Shown piece by piece: positions 40,504 through 50,800 of a DNA stretch of 64,000 nucleotides. The notes beneath the pieces are model-generated. The model was not told the origin of the DNA and did not search any database. It saw only the letters and a list, made by a program, of their open reading frames with translations. A program made the position numbers and the translations under genes. Each line of letters opens with the position of its first letter. The stretch's first letter is position 1. The stretch comes from Triparma columacea (lineage: Eukaryota; Sar; Bolidophyceae; Parmales; Triparmaceae). Location of the stretch: the NCBI GenBank assembly GCA_030267965.1, contig BRYA01000300.1:37976-101975 (forward strand), given 5' to 3'.

Positions 40504-42756
40504 ATGCTAACTAATGAGGCACGTATTGTTCTATCCGTGTATATTTTGTCTTTAACATTAACATGTACATATGTTAATTCATTTGTTCAATTAAACCCGC
40601 TCAAAGCGTCAAATAGATGTAATTGGGCTGTTTGCGAACAGGTCGGTGATAAAGATGTTATATTTACTCAACAATCAAATGATTCATCTAATACTTCATC
40701 TAAGAGCACATCTAAAAACCCACCCACACATTCTGATACACCTACAAATAAACGCTTAAATGATCAAATGGAAAATCAAATGGCCTCCTCCTCCTCCTCT
40801 TCCCAATCCTCAGATCCATCAGACTTTCAAACCTACAAAAAAGGCTGGTCATCAATGAAGCTAGAAACCCCCTTCTCAAAATCCGCCCCAATCCACGGCC
40901 TCATCCCCTCAGACTTTCCTCCCGGAACATACTACCGAGTAGGTCCCGCCCTCTTCACTCCTGGAACAAGGCAGGAGGGTAATCCCAACAAGGCTTACCT
41001 CTCAAAGCGTCCCCCCCAACCCCAGTCCGACGTCAAGCACGTATTCGAGGGTGACGGTGGTATAATCGGTGTAACTATAGGTTGGGAGAAGGAGGAGGAG
41101 GAACAGGAGGGGGGAGGGGAGAAGGAACGGAAGAGGACTGTTACCTTCAGGAGCAGGTTCGTCCGCACAGCGGGATTCATGAACGAAAGAAAGGTGAGCG
41201 CCACAATTAGAGGACCGCAAACGTTAGGCGGCTGGGACGACCCTTTTCAATTTACAATGTTTCCCCTAACATCCTCCTTATCATCTCTTCTACTCTCTCC
41301 CCACCCTCCTCAGCGCGGCTCTAAGCTTTACTCCGCCCTCGAGTCCACCCGTATTCTCCCTCTCCCCCTTCTCCCCAACGCCAACGATTTCCCCGTCCCT
41401 TTCATCCGTCATCATCTCCAGCCCGGCCTTAACCGTTCCCGTCGTAACACATCAAACACAAGAGCCGTATGGTGGGGTGGTAGACTGTTGACATTATGGG
41501 AAGGTGGACTACCGTATAAGCTCGACGGGTTAAGTCTAAGCACTGACGGGAAAAGCCAGTTAGGGGCTGTGTTGAAAGCAGACGATTCATTCGGGGCGGG
41601 GTGTAGGTATTATGGTAAAGACGATACTATGAGTTTTTACAGCTGCCAACAGGGGGAGAGAAAATCCAGACTAAGCGTGTACGAGTTCGGGCGTGACTTC
41701 AAGCTTAAGAACGGTAGCAACGGCCCCTTTGGTGAGGCTGGTTTCGGGGGTGGTGTTAGGGTTTTTGAACTTGAGGGGTTTAAGACCGTTACCGATATAG
41801 CGGTCACGGACAGCTACCATGTAGTGTGCGCGCCTAACGTGAGTGTGGACGGGATTAACTACCTACTAAATAAGGACCCTGCTAAGTGTCTAAAGGTAAA
41901 CGAAAATGAGCCGGGGTGCTTCTACCTACTACCTAGGGGACAGGGGGGAAAGAGGAGCGAGGACCCTGTCGTGAAGGTCGCGGTTGCCGCAGACGGGACT
42001 GAGGGTCACCTGGGTGACTTCTCATTCTCCAATTCATGGGAGGAGGACGAGGGAAGGACTGTGGTTATCGAGGGTGTCAGGAGCCTTGGAACAGAGGTTA
42101 AGGGTGGGCCGAGGAGCGAGGATTTACTACCGAGGGACATGGAGGACTACAGGAGCAGAGCGAGCAAGAAGGAGCTCTGGAGGTTCGTAATCGACGCAAC
42201 AACAGGGACACTCAAATCATCAAAACCAATGTCGAATACGCACCTTGGCTTCCCCGTCATCGACCGGAGGTCATCGGGGTCACCTAGCACCGTTGTCTAC
42301 GGTCTCGTTGGGAGCGCGGGGTCCGCAGTCTCACCCTGGCAGGGCGTTGTTAGGATTGATGAATCCGGGGTTGAGGATACTTGGATCGAGAAGGGTGAGT
42401 ACGCCGGGGAGCCCCACTTCGTTCCCAGAGTTGGGGGAGGTGAGGGGGGGGAGAAGGACGGGTACTTGGTAACGGTAGTCCGCAATGAAGAGGCATCCTA
42501 CCTCGCCATCCTTGACGCTTCTGACCTCGCAAAGGGACCGGTGTGTAAGGTGCTGCTGGCGGAGGGGGACAACGCGGTCCCGCACGGGCTCCACGGGTGC
42601 TGGGCTGAGGGTGAGAGCTGGGGATACGAGGAGATTAGAAGGAGGGCGAAACTCGCGGACAAACTCGAGGCGAAGGGGAACCTGTTTAATGAGGTTAAGA
42701 GCGACTTTAGCGGACTGGGATTGAGACTGGACGACTTTGACTTTTACGGGTTTTGA
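40504..42756 (+). CDS. Carotenoid cleavage dioxygenase-fold protein lacking most iron ligands
   Basis: 750 aa if started at ATG 40504. The frame is open further up but has no ATG. The leader (VLSVYILSLTLTCTYVNSF) is a signal peptide ending in Ser-Phe, as in heterokont plastid bipartite leaders. The body follows the CCD/RPE65 beta-propeller order: YYRVGPALFTPG, FEGDGGIIGV, AVWWGGRLLTLWEGGLPY, VTDIAVTDSYHVV, GDFSFSNSWEE, HLGFPVID, EPHFVPR and NAVPHGLHGCW. In active enzymes four His bind Fe(II), in the contexts AHPK, HDFAIT, FHxxNAWE and GFHG. Here the first three contexts read AGCR, TDIAVT and FSFSNSWE, with no His. Only the last (GLHG) remains. An iron-dependent cleavage reaction is therefore unlikely; a binding or isomerase role is possible. 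An alignment would settle register. Confidence 0.83.
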   Translation: MLTNEARIVLSVYILSLTLTCTYVNSFVQLNPLKASNRCNWAVCEQVGDKDVIFTQQSNDSSNTSSKSTSKNPPTHSDTPTNKRLNDQMENQMASSSSSSQSSDPSDFQTYKKGWSSMKLETPFSKSAPIHGLIPSDFPPGTYYRVGPALFTPGTRQEGNPNKAYLSKRPPQPQSDVKHVFEGDGGIIGVTIGWEKEEEEQEGGGEKERKRTVTFRSRFVRTAGFMNERKVSATIRGPQTLGGWDDPFQFTMFPLTSSLSSLLLSPHPPQRGSKLYSALESTRILPLPLLPNANDFPVPFIRHHLQPGLNRSRRNTSNTRAVWWGGRLLTLWEGGLPYKLDGLSLSTDGKSQLGAVLKADDSFGAGCRYYGKDDTMSFYSCQQGERKSRLSVYEFGRDFKLKNGSNGPFGEAGFGGGVRVFELEGFKTVTDIAVTDSYHVVCAPNVSVDGINYLLNKDPAKCLKVNENEPGCFYLLPRGQGGKRSEDPVVKVAVAADGTEGHLGDFSFSNSWEEDEGRTVVIEGVRSLGTEVKGGPRSEDLLPRDMEDYRSRASKKELWRFVIDATTGTLKSSKPMSNTHLGFPVIDRRSSGSPSTVVYGLVGSAGSAVSPWQGVVRIDESGVEDTWIEKGEYAGEPHFVPRVGGGEGGEKDGYLVTVVRNEEASYLAILDASDLAKGPVCKVLLAEGDNAVPHGLHGCWAEGESWGYEEIRRRAKLADKLEAKGNLFNEVKSDFSGLGLRLDDFDFYGF

Positions 42757-42926
42757 GGAAGACAACAATAGGAGTGCAAAATATTTATTTGTTGACTTTC
42801 ACACAACAACAGTATTTCCCCTTTTTCGACTCCTGTTTTGGTTTCCACCCTAACACATTACATTGGACCCAACATTAGCCCCACACCCCAAACCCCTTCA
42901 GCGGTTCGCTTCGCTCACCGCCCTCC

Positions 42927-44525
42927 TCAATCTACCTTCTTTCCTCCGCTCCTCATCTGACCTCGCATCCTGATTTGCTCTACGATTCCATCTACAACAG
43001 CTGGCCGCTTCAAGAACCCTGCGTGCCCAAGTCCCTCTAGCCAAACATGGTCCACCCCTTTATCGATAAGGTAATCCCTCACCGACGCCGAGGGAACGAT
43101 GGCGTCGTTAGAGCTCAAGATTCCCACGCTTCGCCCCCCCCCGGGCAGGTCCTCCGCCCACAGTATGTTCCTGAACCAGTAGAAGTTCCTCGCCAGGGTC
43201 GCCGCCAGAGATAGCTCCCTGAAGACAAAGTACTCCAGCAGGACATCCGCCGCAGAGACTGGCTTGCGGTGGATGGCCGCGAACGCAACGTCCGCCCTGG
43301 CGAGCTGCAGGGTAACGGGGTCGATGAGTACCGCGCTGTGAACGTGTTCCCTTGCGTGCCTCAAGATCCAGGAAGCGATGATCGTGCCGAAGGAGTGCCC
43401 GACTAAGGTAGCCCTCTCCATGCCGACGCTCCTCATCGAACGGGCGATCGCCTCGGCGGAACAGTCGGGACCCCGGGAGTCGGGACTAGCCCAGGCTCGG
43501 AGAGCAATGTACGGTATTTCGATAACGAGGATTGGAAGTCCGTTCGTCGCAGATTGAACCTTCCTCAACATGTCGAGGTAAGGTAAGTAGCCGATGCCAA
43601 CTCCGTGCAGCATGAATACCCCGTCGGCAGTTTCCTTTCTCTCGTCCGAGCTCTTTCCGGCGTGTACGTCAGGGTTGCCGGGATGGTACCAGTGCCTGAC
43701 ATCTGACCTGTCGGCGACTTTGTTGCGAAGCCTCCTGTAGCCAAAATGCCACATCACGAGGGGTGAAATACACTGACCGAGGAGGAAATCTGTCACAAAG
43801 TACGCTGCAAGGGGACGGTGTAGCCAAACCATGTCGTCGAGCGAAAGCCGCATTGGGGCCACTTTCTTCGTTTTGTGACTGTTGGCACCACCCGAAGCGA
43901 CCTTTTCCAGCGATAGGCCTGTGATTTCGCAAAGTTTGTCGAGGTACCCACTGACCTCCTCTTTTTGGTAGCTTGAAAGATTCTCCCACTCTTCAGAAAA
44001 GAGAGCCCAGGACATCCACGACTCTGCATGTGATTTGTCGCAATCTTCCCAATCAGCACCTCGATTCCAGCCTCTTAATAGAGTATGGCAGCAATCATCG
44101 TGACATTTGCCAGGAATGGTTTTGGTGCCATCCCTCGGATCCACACACTTTATCTTCTTCGAAGCGCTCTCTAGGTAGTTCAGGATTCTACCAACGCCCA
44201 GGGCTCGTTCATTTCTGGGGAAGGGGATCGGAAGCCTTTGCTTTGCCAAGGCTCTGGCCCTCAGAAAGCTCGCTACCAGGAACAAAGTCTCCACAAGCGA
44301 AGCTACGTTGATGAACTGAGACAAGAGAGATGTAGATGTGGAGAGGGGAGCCTGAGCGATCCAGAAAAGGCGACATACATGACATACACACAAAGGTGTC
44401 ACAAGGCGAACTACGATGACAACAAATTTTGCGATGTAGAACGAACTTGAAGCTCTAAGACCAATAACCCCGCTCCAACCACGCTTAGGCTGGGGTACCC
44501 TGGGAAAGGGGGGGGCTGTAGACAT
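42927..44525 (-). CDS. Membrane-associated alpha/beta hydrolase
   Basis: 532 aa, one exon, ATG 44525. Two hydrophobic stretches near the N-terminus (FYIAKFVVIVVRLVTPLCVC and about 70-90) suggest membrane anchoring. A family-specific insert of about 200 residues (with CHDDCCHTLLRGW and LHRPLAAYFVTDFLLGQ) precedes the hydrolase core. The oxyanion strand is GVFMLHGVGIG, the nucleophile elbow GHSFG, the acid probably Asp in ILSSNDAIVP and the His in GLGHAGFL. The arrangement is typical of algal and fungal lipase-like hydrolases in which a GYRRL-type helix precedes the core. The substrate is unknown; an acyl ester is likely. Confidence 0.87.
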   Translation of the reverse strand: MSTAPPFPRVPQPKRGWSGVIGLRASSSFYIAKFVVIVVRLVTPLCVCHVCRLFWIAQAPLSTSTSLLSQFINVASLVETLFLVASFLRARALAKQRLPIPFPRNERALGVGRILNYLESASKKIKCVDPRDGTKTIPGKCHDDCCHTLLRGWNRGADWEDCDKSHAESWMSWALFSEEWENLSSYQKEEVSGYLDKLCEITGLSLEKVASGGANSHKTKKVAPMRLSLDDMVWLHRPLAAYFVTDFLLGQCISPLVMWHFGYRRLRNKVADRSDVRHWYHPGNPDVHAGKSSDERKETADGVFMLHGVGIGYLPYLDMLRKVQSATNGLPILVIEIPYIALRAWASPDSRGPDCSAEAIARSMRSVGMERATLVGHSFGTIIASWILRHAREHVHSAVLIDPVTLQLARADVAFAAIHRKPVSAADVLLEYFVFRELSLAATLARNFYWFRNILWAEDLPGGGRSVGILSSNDAIVPSASVRDYLIDKGVDHVWLEGLGHAGFLKRPAVVDGIVEQIRMRGQMRSGGKKVD

Positions 44526-44813
44526 TGAATAAAGTGTCGAGAAATTTAGTGGCAGCTTTAGGGGACTTTTAGGCCGCTAATTGTCAACTTAATTTGCACC
44601 TAGCGTTGTTGATGTTGTAGATATTGCGGATATATGTAAATACAATTTTTATAACGCTATTATGGGATTATATGCAATTATGTCCCAAAATTCCCAATCC
44701 TTATTCTCGGGCTTGGGACTTCTGGCCCCGACATAACAGCTTTCGGATAATTGAAAGCCAGCCCTTAACCACTCGCCCACCACGTACCTCCCCCCTTCCC
44801 CGGCCCATCAACT
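44526..44813. promoter_or_regulatory. Divergent promoter region: hydrolase and giant gene
   Basis: About 290 bp, AT-rich on the hydrolase side and C-rich near the giant gene start. No repeat or RNA gene is seen. Confidence 0.4.
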
Positions 44814-47800
44814 ATGAGAAGGGCGCCTTTCAACGTTGGCGATGACCCAGACACAAAGCTGAGGATGTTAATGGCCTCAACCTCCCATGGGCGACTCCCG
44901 AGACCTTCCACAAATTCCTCTCAGCGTCCCTCTACTGTTGGGGGCGTAAGACGCACATCAACAACATCAAACCCCGCCAGCCTTAGGAGGAGGAATAAGG
45001 CGAGGAAAAGGAAAGCTAGTGCAAACAATCGTACAGGGGGACAGAGCCGAGGTTTTGGAATTGAAGGCCCTCTCTCAGGACAGACTTTTGGGAAGAGCGA
45101 CGGGGCTAGCGGCGGTGATATCGCGTACATGCAACCTGCTTTCAACGAAGTGTTCCCAAAGAGGACAATTTCGAGGGATATTTCCAAAGAGGTGAGTGAT
45201 GACCTCCCCATCGGCCTGCCACCCATGCACCACAATCACACACGCCCTAACCCCCCCCCCCCCCCCACCCCTTCCACCCCCTTACCAAGGCCGCATCTCT
45301 GCTCCTCTCCAACCCGATAAATATAAACCGCTCCAAGCCCAGCACCGCATCCTCAGCAAACCTCCTCTCAAAGTCGGCATCCTTTGCATCCTTCAGGTGA
45401 GATCGGACGAGAGAGAAGTGACCAGGGCGATAGCACAGCACAGCACAGCACAGCACAGCACAGAACTGAACAGCACTAACCCCCTCCCCGCTCTACTCTT
45501 GCCCCCAGTTCCCCTCTCTACTTCGAGCCCCCTCCCTCCTCCTTCGTCGAGCAGGCTGCTGCCCCATCAATCGAAAAAACGCCATCCATGTTCCTCGACG
45601 AGTTCCTCGCAACCACCACCCCTGCGTACCTCCAGGACGACAGCTTCTCCCTCATCGACCCCCCCAACCCCATTAAGGCCCCCACGGAAATACCCCAGGA
45701 GCTCCTCGACCACGACAAGGGCTACCTCAGAGCTTACAGGAAGAAGGTGAAGGCCGGCTGGGCCTGCGTGAATATCCAGTGCTGGTGGCGGTGCGTCCGA
45801 CACAGGTCCAAGATGAACCTCTGGAAGTTCAGGCGCAGGGAGTTCAAGAAGCTGCACTTCCAATGCTGGAGCGTGCTCACGAGAGCGGACAAGAAGTTCA
45901 AGCAGATGTGCGTGAACTCGGCGTACAGGGCGTGGAAGGACGTGTACCAGGACATCAAGTACACCAAGTACGCGAGCAAGCTCATATTCGAGAAGAGCAT
46001 CAGTAGCGGCCGGCTCACGGTGCCCTCCGTGAATCTCTTCTTCCAGGACGACCTCGATATCCTCGACAACGAGTCAGGGTTCGAGAAGATCAAATTGGAG
46101 AGGGTCATGCTGGGAATCAGAAGGCAGATCCTAACCGTACTCTTCAACTCGTGGGTAGGAACGAGCAGGACCGCGAAGAAGAGGAGGATCCAGGCCTGCG
46201 AGAAGCTCCAGTCCGCGCTCCGCAAATGCAAGAACTACGGAGTCTGGGCGGGGGAGCTGGCAAACACCGGCTTCCACATGTGGAGGAGGTGGGCTAACTA
46301 CAGGAGGATCAGGAAGGCGGGAGGGGAAGGAAGGGACTACGGGAACCCCGTGCTCTTGGAGTGGGAGGAGTACAAGGAGAAATGGGAGGAGAGGAGAAAG
46401 CTCAAATTCCGGGTCAGAGAAATGGGAAGCAGAACCTTCCTCAAGAACAAGATTCGAAGGTGGCGATTTTACGCCGCATACTCCGCCGCCGAGCACGAGA
46501 GAATGGCCGTCGCGAAGATGCACCACGACAGGGCGAAGATCAATATGATAATGAAGAGGTGGTGCGAGTTCTGCAAGGGGAGGGGGAGGGCCCATAGGCG
46601 CAGGCTCGCCTATCTCCTGGCCTGGAAGGAGTGGGCTCCCAAAAAGAAGAGGCTCAGGGAACTCAAGATTGCCGCCAGGAAGAAAGTCGCGGAGGTCAGG
46701 GCGAGGTGCATCCTGAGGAACTGGAAACTAACGGTCCAGAAGGTCCTCGTCATTTACGCCTTTGGCAACCATAGAATATTGAACGCGGAACAAAGGCCCC
46801 GCCTCAGCGCGATAAAAGCAGGTGAGGAGCTGAGGGTTCCTTTCCGTTCCTCTCTCCTCAATGCACACACACACACACGCACTCTTACCAACTTCCTTCG
46901 CTCTTCGCTCTTCGCTCTTCGCTCTTCGCTCTTCGCTCTTTGCTCTTTGCCCTGCTCCAAACAGCCTACTGCTTCCTCGGAAGGACCCCAAACTTCGTCG
47001 CGATTGTGTGCTTCGTCAAGTGGAGGCGATATGCAACCAGGAACAGGACCTGGAGGTCCTTCCGCTTCTGGAACGCATCCGTCAGGGCAGAGCACCTCAT
47101 GAAGTCGGTCTTCCACGCATGGCGCTATACGATGAGAAAGCACCAATCGCCGATAGCGGAGAAGGTGAGGATGGACAAAAAAAAGCGAAGCCGAACAAAA
47201 TTTTAAAATACTAACGCAACAACGCAACCCTTCACTTTCCACTCGTCACAGCTCACGCTCGTGCCACACGGTATGATCCACCGCGGGAGGGAAATGATGT
47301 TAAAAATCGAGGCCGGGTATGACCCGAGCAGCAGTATTACCGAAGAGGTACTACGGCGACACCTTCTCGGGGAGAGTTTGGAGGACCCAGGAAAGACCGG
47401 ACTCGTCGGTGGCTTGGACAAGGATGGAAAACTCATAACTTCCCCAGTCAAGTCAGCCAAGAAGACACCAAAGAAGAAGAATAAGGACATGGCCGACATC
47501 GTCAAGGAGGCAGCGGATAGTTCTGCCAACTCTCCCAACGGAATCGGGGCGCTCGAAAGGAGGCGACTGAAGTTAAAGGCCGCTCAAAAAGCTTCGGAGG
47601 AGTCTCTTCTGCACGCAATCAATATTTGCGACGTCGAAGAGGTGAGAATTTAAAGACGGGGCACAAAGTAAAATAACGCGCAGCAGAACAACCCTAACTT
47701 CCACTATCACAAACAAACCCATTTCGCAGGTAAAGCGGCTCCTAATCTCCGGAGTTTCGGCCAACGCTTGCTCGTCCCCGACTTCAGGGCTGCGATCGGC

Positions 47801-50800
47801 GCTGCATTGCGCTTCGGAGCACATGGCCCTTGAGTTTTTCCCGATCGTCGTTCACCTGCTCAGGTGCGGGGCAGACGTTTGGAAGAAGGACGGCAGGGGC
47901 AAGAGGCCGATCGAGGGGACAATCAACCCCCACGTCGCGGCGCTCTTACACGGACATGAAAAGAGGTGCGCGAAGGGAAATTTCTCTCGAAGGGAGCGGA
48001 GAAACGTCATGGACACCCTGTACATGAAGTGGGCGAGAATTGGAGGGGTGGACTTGTGGAGGTTTGCAGTCTCCGAGCTTGTCAGGGTCAAAGAGAAAGA
48101 ACTCAAGACCAAACTCCAGGAGCTCCCGCTTGACATGGAAGCGCTGTCAAGGGGTGCGGCCGGTGGCGGGGAGGGAGAGGTCCTGGAGGCTTTCGCCGTA
48201 AATGATGAAGCTAGCATGGATGACATTGTGCAGGGAGTGATGATCTACAAAACCGCCATGAAGTTGGGACTAATTGCCTCCGAAATGGAGAAAGGGGACA
48301 GACCCTTTGACGCCGGTGACGCTAGTCAGGGAATGGAGAGGATTATGAAGCACTTCGAGTCCGTCAGCTGGATGTTCGAGAAAAAGCAGCAGGTGGCTCC
48401 TCCAGTGCACAGCTACTCCGCTAGTAGCACAGACCCCAACGGGGGAGGCGAGAGCGATGAGGAGACTTGCCTGCCAGGAGAGGAACTTATTGGAGACGCC
48501 CGGTTTGTCGGCAGGGAGTTCAGCAAGAGGAGGAGGAGGGCCGCGGAGCTATTCTGCATGAAGGTTCAGAGCGGGAGTAAGAAGCCGGCCCACGGCAATG
48601 GGAGGGGATCGGTCAGCCACAGGGTAGTAAGTCAGATCATTGAGAAGGCCGAAAAGAAGATATTGACCCATGTCGAGCTAATGAAGGCCCTCATGAAGAG
48701 GGATGATGACCTCCATAAGAATGCCTTTGAGAGAGAAATTAGGATCAACTTCAAGGGAGTTGATCCCAAAGAATTTGAACCCGAGGAGGCGACTAGGCAC
48801 GTGACCGGAGACCTCAACAAGGCCCTCGCACGGTTGGATAAAAAGAAGGAGGGAGCGGCGGCCTCTGGAGAACAGTCTCAAATGGGGACCGAAAGGTTTA
48901 AGAGAGGACTGAAGCGACGCGACAGCAACTTTACGGTCGATCTCGAGGACGGCATTACCATAGCACCAAACATGGGAGGGACGCAGTTCGAGAAAGAGTG
49001 CAGTGGGCTCCGCAGAATAGGCCAGGACGAGAGTATCGACATAGTGGTGAAGGATCTCGTTGAGAAGGTGCCCTTTAGGAGCCTGGTCGAAGGATTCGTG
49101 GCGCTTGGCCAAACCCACAGCCAATCACAGGCCGACGAAGAAGCCGCGCTGTCAGGAAGCGAAGACTCGGATTCAGATCCAGACAGGTCCAAACCTGAAA
49201 ACGCCGGACACAACCTTGCCGCCCTCCAAGCTTCCAACGACAGCCTTCCACAGGGCTGGTGGGACAAGACGAGGGCATATCGGGCGCTAATGGAGGAGGC
49301 AATGAACCTCGAGCAGAGGTACAAGGCGTCAGAGCAAAGTGTGAAGGAGCTTAAGAAGAAATCGAAGAGCCTCACCGAGGCCATTGCCGTGGTCAAGAAA
49401 AGCACCTTCGACACGGGGAAAGGCCTTAGGGAGATGACCCAGAAGAAGATCGGCGTGGATTCCTATAACGGGGGGATGCTAAAAAAGGCCAAGGGCGCCG
49501 TGAGGAAGTGGGAGAAGGTCATCAAATACAGCGAAGAGCAGCTGGGCGAGAGGAAGACCGACCTCCAGAGGTTGCAGCTGACGTTGAAGAAGAGGCTCGT
49601 TGTTGAGAAGGAAGAGAAGGAAAAAAGGGAGGAGGAGGAGAGAGAGGCAGCAAAGGCGGCCAAAGGCAAGAAGGGGAAGGGAAAAGGCAAAAAGAAAGAC
49701 GAAAAAGTTAAGTCATCGCCCGCCAAACGGAGAAGAAATGACGGCGAGGAGCCCGAGGAAAAAGACGAAAGCGAAATGGACAGCACGGAACTCGGAGATA
49801 AGATCCAAGAAACTATCTTCAGCATCGAGGAGCTCACGAAGAGCATTGCAACGGGGAAGAAGAATCTCGCAAAATCCGGCGACAAGGTGGACTCCGCTTC
49901 CACCAACATAATCTCAGCTGAAACTGTCATGCACGATACAATTTCGTTAGACATGTTGACGCTTGCGCAATTGCACACTGCAATCGATGACTACGAGAGG
50001 GAGAAGAAAAGGGTTGGAATTGAGGAAGAGAATCAGGAGAAGGAAAAAACGGGCATCAAAAGGCTAATGGAGGACGTGCTGTACACGGCGAGCCTCATCA
50101 AGCCCAAGGGCGCTAAGGGATTCGAGGGATGGCGGGTGGATGAGGAGACGAAGAGGAGGAAAGAATTGGAAGCGAAGGAACAGAAGTTGAAGGAGAAGGA
50201 GAAGGAGAAGGAGAAGGAGAGGAAGAAAGAGATTGAGGACGAAGAGAAGAAGGAGGAATTCGCTGCCGACTTGAATAGAGAAGAGACAACATGGGGTGAA
50301 AGCAAAGCGGAGGAAGTTGTCAAAAAAGAGGGAGGGGCCAAGGAGGAAGTCGTGGCACCACCATCTTTTTCGCCGACTGCTCCAACTCCGGCTCCTATTG
50401 AGAAGGTAGCCCCTGCTATTGATGAGGCGGCTCCTGCTCTTCAGGCGGTTTCTTCTGTCGAGGCGAGTCCTGTTGTCAAGGATGCTTCTGCTATTGAGGA
50501 TGCTCCTGCTATTGAGGATGCTCCTGCTATCGAGAAGGGTCCTGCTATTGAGAAAGCTCCTGCTATCGAGAAGGGTCCTGCTATTGAGGATGCTCCTGCT
50601 ATCGAGAAGGGTCCTGTTGCTGTCAAGGATGGTCCTGCTGTCGAGGATGCTCCTGTTGTCGAGGATGGTCCTGCTGTCGAGGTTGGTCCTGCTGTCGAGG
50701 ATGCTCCTGCTGGCGAGGATGCTCCTGCCGTCGAGGTTGCTCCTGCTGTCGAGAAGGATCCTTCTGTCGAGGCGAGTCCTGCTGTTGAGGAGCCCCCTGT

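Noticed and set aside
45734..46595. Minus-strand frames opposite the giant gene
   Set aside because: Shadows of the Sfi1-like exon; no motifs, no start context. Other antisense frames along 48-57 kb were rejected for the same reason.
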